Origin: Bacteroidales bacterium
Lineage (GTDB): Bacteria > Bacteroidota > Bacteroidia > Bacteroidales > Bacteroidaceae
Assembly: GCA_004554665.1 (NCBI GenBank)
Contig: SFKY01000022.1
Location: forward strand, 1-33,677
DNA: 33,677 nt
Direction of reading: 5' to 3'
Shown here: positions 7,804-14,424 of the stretch, piece after piece
Layout: each line of letters starts with the position of its first letter
Numbering within the stretch: the stretch's first letter is position 1
Translations under genes and position numbers: made by a program
The notes under the pieces: generated by a model
Databases searched by the model: none
The model's input: the letters and a program-made list of their open reading frames with translations, nothing else
Told to the model about the DNA's origin: nothing

Positions 7804-9054
7804 TTATCCCTCGATGGCAGCAACGCCGGGGAGTACCTTACCCTCGATAGCCTCCAACATGGCGCCACCTCCGGTTGATACATAAGAAACCTTATCGGCC
7901 AGTCCAAACTTGTTGACAGCTGCTACAGAGTCACCACCGCCTACCAGCGAGAAGGCGCCGTTTTCCTGGGTAGCCTGTGCCACGTATTTGGCAATCTCGC
8001 CAGTGCCGTGAGCGAAGTTCTCCATCTCGAATACACCTACAGGACCGTTCCAGAGGATAGTCTTAGAGTCGAGGATAATCTTCTTCCAGTTTGCCAAACT
8101 CTCCTCAGAGGCATCCATACCTTCCCATCCGTCGGGGATGTTGTAGATGTCTACTGTCTGGCGGTTGGCATCGTTGGCAAAACGGTCAGCAGCCACCGTT
8201 GCCACAGAGAGGCTCAGGTTTACACCCTTCTCTTTGGCGGCAGCGATCACGTTCAGTGCCTCGGGCATCAGGTCGTCCTCATGCAGCGATTCGCCGATGT
8301 GTCCGCCTTGAGCCTTGATAAAGGTATAACCCATACCGCCACCAATGATCAGGTTGTCTACCTTGTCGAGCAGGTTCTTGATGACAGCGAGTTTAGAACT
8401 TACCTTAGAACCACCGATGATGGCAGTGAAAGGATGCTCTGCGTTTTTGAGCACGTTGTCGATGGCGTTGACCTCTTTCTCCATCAGGTAACCAAGCATC
8501 TTGGCATCTGCCTCGAAGTAGTCTGCGATGACAGCGGTAGAAGCGTGCTTGCGGTGAGCGGTACCAAAAGCGTCGTTTACATATACGTCGGCGTATGAAG
8601 CCAAGGTCTTGGCAAACGCTTTCTGGCTTTCTTTCATGGCCTTCTTGGCCTCGTCGTACTCAGGAGTACCCTTCTCCACGCCTACAGGCTTTCCTTCCTC
8701 CTCGGGGTAGAAACGCAGGTTTTCGAGAAGCAGAGCCTCGCCGGGCTGAAGGGCTGCGGCAGCCTCGGCAGCTTTGCCACAGTCGGGAGCAAACTTAACC
8801 TCAACGCCAAGAGCAGCGCTTACGTTCTTTACGATCTGACCGAGAGACAGGGCAGCCTTTACCTTTCCTTTCGGCTTGCCCATGTGGCTCATCATGATGA
8901 GGGCACCGCCGTCTGCCAGCACTTTCTTCAGTGTGGGGAGTGCACCACGGATACGGGTGTCGTCTGTGACATTACCATTCTCATCCAATGGCACATTGAA
9001 GTCTACACGAACAATTGCCTTTTTTCCGGCAAAATTGAATTGATCGATTTTCAT
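7804..9054 (-). CDS. pgk: Phosphoglycerate kinase
   Basis: PGK transfers phosphate from 1,3-bisphosphoglycerate to ADP in glycolysis. The 416-residue protein starts MKIDQFNFAGKKAIVRVDFNV, carrying the family signature VRVDFNVP. It continues with DDTRIRGALPTL, the MSHMGKPKGK segment, the nucleotide-binding GGSKVSSKL region, WNGPVGVFE and a C-terminal GGGDSVAAV and STGGGAMLE. The start was set at the ATG at 9052-9054. A further upstream TTG is in frame but falls inside the promoter -7 element. The gene is monocistronic, with a consensus promoter 37 bases upstream and a strong shared terminator. Confidence 0.97.
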   Translation of the reverse strand: MKIDQFNFAGKKAIVRVDFNVPLDENGNVTDDTRIRGALPTLKKVLADGGALIMMSHMGKPKGKVKAALSLGQIVKNVSAALGVEVKFAPDCGKAAEAAAALQPGEALLLENLRFYPEEEGKPVGVEKGTPEYDEAKKAMKESQKAFAKTLASYADVYVNDAFGTAHRKHASTAVIADYFEADAKMLGYLMEKEVNAIDNVLKNAEHPFTAIIGGSKVSSKLAVIKNLLDKVDNLIIGGGMGYTFIKAQGGHIGESLHEDDLMPEALNVIAAAKEKGVNLSLSVATVAADRFANDANRQTVDIYNIPDGWEGMDASEESLANWKKIILDSKTILWNGPVGVFEMENFAHGTGEIAKYVAQATQENGAFSLVGGGDSVAAVNKFGLADKVSYVSTGGGAMLEAIEGKVLPGVAAIEG

Positions 9055-9090
9055 ATTGTCTGATTTTGTTAAATTGGTTAAAGTCTGATG

Positions 9091-9121
9091 CAAAGATAGT
9101 GTTTTTTTATTGATTATAAAA
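9091..9121 (-). promoter_or_regulatory. Promoter of pgk
   Basis: On the minus strand a perfect -7 element TATCTTTG (9091-9098) is preceded, 19 bases upstream, by TTTT (9118-9121) as a likely -33 box. The predicted start point near 9084 leaves a leader of about 30 bases. The spacing argues against any start codon upstream of 9054. Confidence 0.72.
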
Positions 9122-9313
9122 AGGCTATGGGGATAAATTATTCTAATTAGTTTATTTTTTCTCCACCATTCTCTTCCCGAAAGCCTTTTGTGTCGCGCTT
9201 GTCCTTACGTTTGGCTTCCCGATTGATGACAACTTCAAGGGCAGTTGTTGAGAAATTTGAGGCGTAGTAGACTGATTTTTAAGAAAAACGATGTGTGTTT
9301 GCAGGATAATGCT
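9122..9313. other. Intergenic region between pgk and queC promoters
   Basis: The gap between the divergent genes pgk and queC is 307 bases (9055-9361). Apart from the two promoters it holds AT-rich sequence. It also has a 44-codon open stretch on the minus strand (9147-9278) that is rich in Lys, Arg and Glu but has no ATG, GTG or TTG. That stretch may be a decayed C-terminal end or chance. No RNA gene or riboswitch was recognised. Confidence 0.5.
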
Positions 9314-9321
9314 TACCTTTG
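9314..9321 (+). promoter_or_regulatory. -7 element for queC-nhaC
   Basis: TACCTTTG fits TAnnTTTG exactly and lies 40 bases before the queC ATG. A TTTG (9297-9300 region) is only about 12 bases upstream, too close for a standard -33 box, so the upstream half of this promoter is weak. The short leader left over is too small for a typical preQ1 riboswitch. Confidence 0.55.
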
Positions 9322-9361
9322 TAACCATATATTTTTTTAAGGATAATAAGCCATAAGACCG

Positions 9362-10012
9362 ATGAAAGATTCTGTGATTATTGTGAGCGGGGGGATGGAC
9401 AGCATCACACTGCTGTATGAGTATAAGGAGCGCATAGCTCTCGGAGTGTCATTCGATTACGGAAGTAATCACAATGCCCGTGAGATTCCTTTCGCCGAAC
9501 TGCATTGCCGCCGTTTGGGTATCCCGCATCTCACGATTCCGCTCGATTTCATGCATCGCTATTTCCGAAGTTCGCTGTTGGAGGGTGCCGAAGCCATACC
9601 CGAGGGCAACTACGACGACGATAACATGAAGTCTACGGTAGTGCCATTCCGTAATGGTATCATGCTTTCCATTGCCGCTGGCCTTGCCGAGAGTCGTGGC
9701 CTGCATTATGTGATGATGGCCAACCACGGAGGCGACCATACCATCTACCCCGATTGTCGGCCGGCTTTTGTAGATGCCATGTCGCAGGCCACTGAGGCCG
9801 GGACATACGTCGGTGTGCAGGTGTCGGCACCCTATACGCAGATTACCAAGACGGATATCGCACGTCGCGGTGCGGCGCTTGGCATCGATTACACCGAGAC
9901 GTGGAGCTGCTACAAGGGCGGTGAGCGCCATTGTGGTAAGTGTGGCACCTGCCGTGAGCGTATAGAGGCGTTGGCAGAGGCAGGCATCGAAGACCATACC
10001 CTGTACGAATAA
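9362..10012 (+). CDS. queC: 7-cyano-7-deazaguanine synthase
   Basis: QueC converts 7-carboxy-7-deazaguanine to preQ0 with ATP and ammonia, a step toward queuosine in tRNA. The 216-residue protein has the PP-loop SGGMDS (9-14) and the conserved VPFRNGIML (94-102). A C-terminal zinc site WSCYKGGERHCGKCGTC supplies Cys183, Cys191, Cys194 and Cys197. The usual PP-loop is SGGQDS; Met replaces Gln here. ATG start. No queD, queE or queF is next to it in this window; instead an NhaC antiporter follows after 11 bases. Confidence 0.93.
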   Translation: MKDSVIIVSGGMDSITLLYEYKERIALGVSFDYGSNHNAREIPFAELHCRRLGIPHLTIPLDFMHRYFRSSLLEGAEAIPEGNYDDDNMKSTVVPFRNGIMLSIAAGLAESRGLHYVMMANHGGDHTIYPDCRPAFVDAMSQATEAGTYVGVQVSAPYTQITKTDIARRGAALGIDYTETWSCYKGGERHCGKCGTCRERIEALAEAGIEDHTLYE

Positions 10013-10023
10013 GGATGTAGAGG

Positions 10024-11481
10024 ATGTCTATGACCCAAGCCAATCACAAAGATATGGCCCGCCGCCGGCCCTCCGCCTTGCTGTCGGTGTTGCCCATCGT
10101 GCTGCTTGTCGTGTTGCTTACCGCCACCATACAGTCATTTGGCAGCGATGCATTGGGCGGAGCCAGTCAGGTTACCCTGCTCATTGTGTCGGCATTCTGC
10201 GTGTTTGTGGGCATGGTGTTCCTCCATGTGCCCTGGCTCGCCTTTGAGAAAGCCATCACCAAGAATGTGGCCAGCGTGTCGAGCGCATTGATTATCTTGC
10301 TGCTCATCGGAGCGCTCAGCGGGACATGGATGCTGAGCGGCGTGGTGCCTACCCTAATATATTATGGTGTTCAGATTATCCACCCCCAAGTCTTCTTGGC
10401 TTCAACCTGTGTCATCTGTGCGCTGGTGAGTGTGATGACCGGCAGCTCGTGGACCACCGTGGCCACAATCGGCATCGCTCTCATGGGCATTGGTCAGGCG
10501 TTGGGTTTCAGGGAGGGATGGATAGCCGGTGCCATCATCAGTGGTGCCTACTTTGGTGACAAAATCTCGCCCCTCTCAGACACTACCGTCATGGCGGCTG
10601 GTGTGACAGACGTGCCACTCTTCAGTCACATCCGCTACATGCTCCTTACCACGGTTCCCTCGATGGCCATAGCCCTTATTATCTTTATTGTAAGTGGTCT
10701 GATGCACGGTGTCGGCAACGTGGGCGATACGACTCAGTTCACCACTGCACTGGCTTCCCGTTTTCATATCACCCCTTGGCTGCTTCTGGTGCCACTTCTG
10801 ACAGGCGTGATGATAGCCCGGCGTTGGCCTCCGTTGGTCACCCTCTTTCTTTCCACCCTGTTGGCTATGTTGTTCGGCCTCTTCTTCCAGACAGATGTGT
10901 TGCGCGACATCCATCCCGATCTGTTCAAGGCCTCGATGATGAGCATGTATGGCAGCACGTCGTTGCCCACGTCCAATGCCATGCTGTCTGGTCTGATAGC
11001 TACCCGTGGCATGGCCGGCATGATGGACACCATCTGGCTGATAGTCTGTGCTATGTGTTTCGGGGCAACGATGTCGGCAGGCGGAATGGTAGGCGGCATT
11101 ACGCGCCTTTTTGTCCGCATGGTGCGAGGGCGTACCTCGTTGGTGGCAGCCACCGTATGCTCCGGATTAATGTTCAACTTGGCCGTAGCCGACCAATACC
11201 TTTGCATCCTGCTCACGGGCAATGTCTTTCGTGATGTGTACGACCGGCAGGGGTTTGAGCGGCGGTTGCTTAGTCGTAGCACCGAAGATGCGGTGACGGT
11301 GACATCGGTGTTGGTGCCGTGGAATACGTGCGGTATGACGCAGAGCACGGTGCTTGGCGTCTCTACCTTTGTCTATCTTCCCTATTGTTTCTTCAACCTG
11401 CTCAGTCCGCTCATGAGTATCATCGTGGCTGCTATAGGGTATAAGGTGGTAAAGGTGGAAAGGGAGAATTACAAATCATAA
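10024..11481 (+). CDS. nhaC: Na+/H+ antiporter, NhaC family
   Basis: This 485-residue inner-membrane protein has about 11-12 hydrophobic segments from residue 17 to 480. It carries the NhaC-family motif GAYFGDKISPLSDTTVMAAG (about 174-193) and the later SGLMFNLAVADQY block. It likely exchanges Na+ for H+, and related proteins exchange malate/lactate, so the substrate is inferred. The first ATG is at 10024. A GAGG six to seven bases before the ATG at 10030 makes the second Met an equally good start. The gap to queC is 11 bases, so it is probably co-transcribed with it. Confidence 0.85.
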   Translation: MSMTQANHKDMARRRPSALLSVLPIVLLVVLLTATIQSFGSDALGGASQVTLLIVSAFCVFVGMVFLHVPWLAFEKAITKNVASVSSALIILLLIGALSGTWMLSGVVPTLIYYGVQIIHPQVFLASTCVICALVSVMTGSSWTTVATIGIALMGIGQALGFREGWIAGAIISGAYFGDKISPLSDTTVMAAGVTDVPLFSHIRYMLLTTVPSMAIALIIFIVSGLMHGVGNVGDTTQFTTALASRFHITPWLLLVPLLTGVMIARRWPPLVTLFLSTLLAMLFGLFFQTDVLRDIHPDLFKASMMSMYGSTSLPTSNAMLSGLIATRGMAGMMDTIWLIVCAMCFGATMSAGGMVGGITRLFVRMVRGRTSLVAATVCSGLMFNLAVADQYLCILLTGNVFRDVYDRQGFERRLLSRSTEDAVTVTSVLVPWNTCGMTQSTVLGVSTFVYLPYCFFNLLSPLMSIIVAAIGYKVVKVERENYKS

Positions 11482-11750
11482 GACCACTCTTTGGGAACTG
11501 CAACCAATTAGGAATTGATAGGATTGTTCCGCCGCCCCTTGCTCCTTCTCGACATCCATGATAAATTGCGAAACATTATGTAGGGTAAATAATAGAGCTA
11601 TTAGTGCTATTAATATTTTATATTACTACGAATGGCGAAAGAAGTACTTTAAGATTGAAATTGTAAAAATCGCCATTTCAAAGTCTGTTTTTTGTGTAAA
11701 ATTCGCCAATTGAAAAAAATAATTGTCTTTGCACTATAATTTATCAAAGT

Positions 11751-11873
11751 ATGGAAACTGTAAATAGAATACTTCAACAGAAGATAACAGCACGACTTGC
11801 GCCCAATAAAGCTGCCCCCGCCATGATGAAATCAGAGGCTATATCCTTTCTCACATCTATTTGCGGCATTTAG
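11751..11873 (+). pseudogene. N-terminal remnant resembling a Bacteroidota AAA/DUF4143-type ATPase
   Basis: A 40-codon frame starts with METVNRILQQKITARLAPNKA. That resembles the N-terminus of the common Bacteroidota ATP-binding proteins of the AAA_14/DUF4143 group, in which this segment leads straight into a GARRVGKT-like Walker A. Here the sequence instead runs APAMMKSEAISFL and stops inside a large inverted repeat, and no Walker A follows in any frame. A -7-like TGTCTTTG sits 19 bases before the ATG. The family assignment is from memory of the N-terminal pattern, so it is tentative. It could also be a chance short frame. Confidence 0.4.
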
Positions 11874-11910
11874 AGGTGCTAAATGCCGCAAATAGACTTG
11901 CTAAATGCCG
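11856..11910. repeat. Perfect 18-base inverted repeat with a further direct half-copy
   Basis: The arm TCTATTTGCGGCATTTAG (11856-11873) is followed, after a 5-base loop AGGTG, by its exact complement (11879-11896). A third partial copy, CTAAATGCCG (11901-11910), begins exactly 22 bases after the start of the second arm. The left arm overlaps the end of the ATPase-like remnant, whose stop codon is part of the arm. There is no T-run, so it is not a standard terminator. Confidence 0.85.
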
Positions 11911-12027
11911 TCTTTATGTTTCTGAAAGATACGTCTCTGTTTTTTAGGGTGCTTCGATTCACCCGATGGTATCGTCTCTGTTTGCCGAAAAAATGGTGAG
12001 GCTTGCGGGCGGTCGTGGCTCGGTGTG

Positions 12028-13431
12028 TCAGCCGAAGAGTTCGCGGAGGGCATCTTCCACTTTGCGAACCGGATGCAGGCGTATCTTGTAGCGGTGTGGA
12101 TTGATGCCTTTGAGGTTGTAGGCAGGGATGATGATATCGGTGAAGCCCAGTTTCTCAGCCTCGGCGATACGTTGATCGATGCGGTTCACGGGACGCACTT
12201 CACCGCTCAGTCCCACTTCGCCGCACATGCACCATCCCGGTTCGATGGGCGTGTCGACATTGCTCGACAGCACGGCGGCTATCACGCTCAGGTCCATCGC
12301 CATGTCGGTGACGCGCAAGCCTCCCGCTATGTTGAGGAAGACATCTTTCTGCATGAGTTTGAAGCCCACCCGCTTTTCCAGCACGGCTAAGAGCATGTTG
12401 AGGCGGCGCTGGTCAAACCCTGTGGCGGCGCGTTGGGGCGTACCGTATGCAGCCGTAGATACCAGTGCCTGCGTCTCCACCAAGAAGGGGCGTACTCCCT
12501 CGATGGCCGAACTGATGGCGATGCCCGACAGTCCGTTGTGGTCCTCGGTTAACAACAGTTCTGAGGGATTGGACACCTGTCGCAATCCCTCTTGTCCCAT
12601 CTCATAGATGCCCAGTTCGGAGGTGCTGCCAAAGCGGTTTTTGATGCTACGGAGAATGCGGTACATGTAATGCTGGTCGCCTTCGAACTGTATGACGCAG
12701 TCGACGATATGCTCCAGCGTCTTGGGGCCTGCCAGCGTGCCCTCCTTGTTGATGTGGCCGATGAGAATCACGGGTATTCCGCTCGTCTTGGCAAATCTGA
12801 GTAGTGCCGAGGCACACTCCCTGATCTGCGATACGCTCCCCGGACTGGAGTCTACGTCCTCGGTGGAGATGGTCTGTATCGAGTCGATGACCACCAATTG
12901 TGGATGCGCCTCGCGGATGCAGGCGAAGATGCTCTCCAGCGAGGTCTCGCAGAGGATAGTGACATGGCCGATATCGTTAGCTCCCTTGTCTATGCGCTCG
13001 GCGCGCATCTTGATCTGGTGCGGGCTTTCCTCTCCCGACACGTACATCACCTCTACCCCCTGCATCCTGAGGATGGTCTGTAGCGTAAGAGTGGATTTGC
13101 CGATGCCCGGCTCGCCTCCTATGAGCACCAGACTGCCGGGGACCAGTCCTCCGCCCAACACCCGGTTAAGTTCTGCATCGCGTGTGTCTATCCTCGGGTC
13201 TTCTTGTGCCGAAATCTCCCTGAGTGGGATAGGGCGTGCATCTCCTTGGTGCAGGCTGCGGTGGGCATTGAGGGTCTGGGCAGCTGCCTTGGCCGCCATC
13301 GTGCCGCTGTCTGCAGCGATCCTTATCTCCTTAAACGTGTTCCATCGGCCACAGTTGGGACACTTGCCCATCCATTTGGGCGACTCTTGTCCACATTCCG
13401 AACACACGTATGCTATTTTGTCTTTTGCCAT
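12028..13431 (-). CDS. radA: DNA repair protein RadA
   Basis: RadA (Sms) is a RecA-like ATPase that promotes branch migration during recombination and repair. The 467-residue protein has an N-terminal four-Cys zinc finger (Cys10, Cys13, Cys24, Cys27). Walker A GGEPGIGKST lies at 105-114, Walker B LVVIDSIQT near 179-187, and the family-specific KNRFG motif at 264-268. A C-terminal Lon-protease-like domain (from about 290) follows. The length is normal. ATG start, with a textbook promoter 20-50 bases upstream. It is transcribed away from the lipoprotein gene. Confidence 0.97.
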   Translation of the reverse strand: MAKDKIAYVCSECGQESPKWMGKCPNCGRWNTFKEIRIAADSGTMAAKAAAQTLNAHRSLHQGDARPIPLREISAQEDPRIDTRDAELNRVLGGGLVPGSLVLIGGEPGIGKSTLTLQTILRMQGVEVMYVSGEESPHQIKMRAERIDKGANDIGHVTILCETSLESIFACIREAHPQLVVIDSIQTISTEDVDSSPGSVSQIRECASALLRFAKTSGIPVILIGHINKEGTLAGPKTLEHIVDCVIQFEGDQHYMYRILRSIKNRFGSTSELGIYEMGQEGLRQVSNPSELLLTEDHNGLSGIAISSAIEGVRPFLVETQALVSTAAYGTPQRAATGFDQRRLNMLLAVLEKRVGFKLMQKDVFLNIAGGLRVTDMAMDLSVIAAVLSSNVDTPIEPGWCMCGEVGLSGEVRPVNRIDQRIAEAEKLGFTDIIIPAYNLKGINPHRYKIRLHPVRKVEDALRELFG

Positions 13432-13450
13432 ATCTGTCTGATGATTGACA

Positions 13451-13481
13451 CAAAAGTACGAATTATTTTCATCGTATCAAA
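13451..13481 (-). promoter_or_regulatory. Promoter of radA
   Basis: On the minus strand TTTG (13478-13481), 19 bases, then TACTTTTG (13451-13458) is an ideal Bacteroidota promoter. It overlaps the promoter of the divergent lipoprotein gene (13466-13498), so polymerase binding on one strand may affect the other. Confidence 0.8.
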
Positions 13482-13498
13482 AGATTTTACTAAATTTG
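13466..13498 (+). promoter_or_regulatory. Promoter of the lipoprotein-TPR pair
   Basis: TAAATTTG (13491-13498) matches TAnnTTTG, with TTTT/TTTC 20-21 bases upstream (13466-13470). The predicted start near 13505 leaves a leader of about 17 bases before the ATG at 13522. It interleaves with the radA promoter on the other strand. Confidence 0.7.
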
Positions 13499-13521
13499 CA
13501 CTTTATAGAATATCGAATTGT

Positions 13522-14424
13522 ATGAAAAAAATATTGATATACGGCATCGCCGCCCTATTGATGTCTGCTTGTGGCCAGACATACGAGGAGAAGCAGCGCA
13601 TGACGAGGGCAGAGCGGCAGCGGTTGGCCCGTGAGGACTCGCTGGCTCTGAAGATGGCTGTGATGCCCACACTCGATGGCATGCCTCTCTATTTGGCAAA
13701 GACCCGGGGATGGTTTGACAGCTTGAACGTAGACGTCCGCCTGAAGGTGCGTAATGCGCAGATGGACTGCGATACCGCCCTTGTGGGTGGCAGCGTGGAG
13801 GGTGCTGTGACCGATGTGAAGCGCATGGAGCGCATGGTGGCACAGGGCACGCCGCTCGACAGTGCCGGACAGACCAATGCTTACTGGCAACTGATAGCCA
13901 ACCGTACGGTCCGTGTGAAGAATGTGTCGCAGTTGGGCGACAAAATGGTGGCCATGACCCGCTATTCGGCCACCGACTATCTCACAGATAAGGCTTTGGA
14001 GGGCGTGAAGACCACCTCGATGGTCTTCCGGATTCAAATCAATGACGTATTGATCAGACTGGGCATGCTTATCAATAACGAGATGGATGCCCTATGGCTC
14101 ACCGAGCCGCAGGCTACCACCGCCCGTCTTTACAAGCATATCGTGCTCAAAGACAGTCGCAAGATGGGGGAGCCGCTCGGCCGTGTCGTCTTCACCCGTA
14201 AGGCCATGAGCGACGAGCGCCGACGCCAACAGATTGCCGCGATGGTGCAAGGGTACAATCGGGCGTGCGATTCGCTCAACCAATACGGTCTGAAGAATTA
14301 TGCCGATATCGTGGCTACCTGCTGCCATGCCGATGCCAAGACCCTACAGGCTCTGCCTAAGATGACATACCCACACATAGCCGTTCCTAAATGGGAGAAA
14401 AAGGCGGCCAAACCTAAGAAGTGA
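13522..14424 (+). CDS. Lipoprotein with solute-binding (NMT1/SsuA-like) fold
   Basis: The 300-residue product starts MKKILIYGIAALLMSACGQ, a signal peptide with a lipobox ending at Cys17, so it is probably membrane-anchored. The rest resembles the NMT1/THI5/SsuA-like class of periplasmic binding proteins: AVMPTLDGMPLYLAKTRGWF, then GGSVEGAVTDVKR, with a C-terminal Lys-rich tail. No ABC permease or ATPase is adjacent, so its ligand and role are unknown. The ATG was chosen because the upstream in-frame sequence runs through the radA promoter and coding region, and the signal peptide starts here. Its stop overlaps the GTG of the next gene, suggesting translational coupling. Confidence 0.8.
   Translation: MKKILIYGIAALLMSACGQTYEEKQRMTRAERQRLAREDSLALKMAVMPTLDGMPLYLAKTRGWFDSLNVDVRLKVRNAQMDCDTALVGGSVEGAVTDVKRMERMVAQGTPLDSAGQTNAYWQLIANRTVRVKNVSQLGDKMVAMTRYSATDYLTDKALEGVKTTSMVFRIQINDVLIRLGMLINNEMDALWLTEPQATTARLYKHIVLKDSRKMGEPLGRVVFTRKAMSDERRRQQIAAMVQGYNRACDSLNQYGLKNYADIVATCCHADAKTLQALPKMTYPHIAVPKWEKKAAKPKK

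Larger units (their letters stand above)
11482..12027. other. Gene-poor intergenic region between nhaC and radA
   Basis: About 545 bases lie between converging nhaC and radA. Visible items are a weak dyad GGAAC/GTTCC (11494-11530) after nhaC and an 8-base inverted repeat AATGGCGA/TCGCCATT (11631-11638, 11670-11677). A degenerate -7 element TGTCTTTG (11724-11731) and a 40-codon remnant follow. Next comes a perfect 18-base inverted repeat, then an 11-base direct repeat CGTCTCTGTTT (11932-11942 and 11973-11983) around a small GGGTG/CACCC hairpin. No intact gene was seen. The upstream part is AT-rich. Confidence 0.7.

Noticed and set aside
9147..9278. A 44-codon Lys/Arg/Glu-rich minus-strand open stretch upstream of pgk
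   Set aside because: It has no ATG, GTG or TTG and is closed by stops at both ends. It may be a decayed C-terminus, but there is no homology to support a call.
9322..9361. A possible preQ1 riboswitch before queC
   Set aside because: Only about 34 bases lie between the predicted transcript start and the ATG, and no preQ1 motif or pseudoknot arms were seen.
13204..13521. An N-terminal extension of the lipoprotein frame
   Set aside because: The extension runs through radA coding sequence and the divergent promoters. The signal peptide with lipobox starts at the ATG at 13522.
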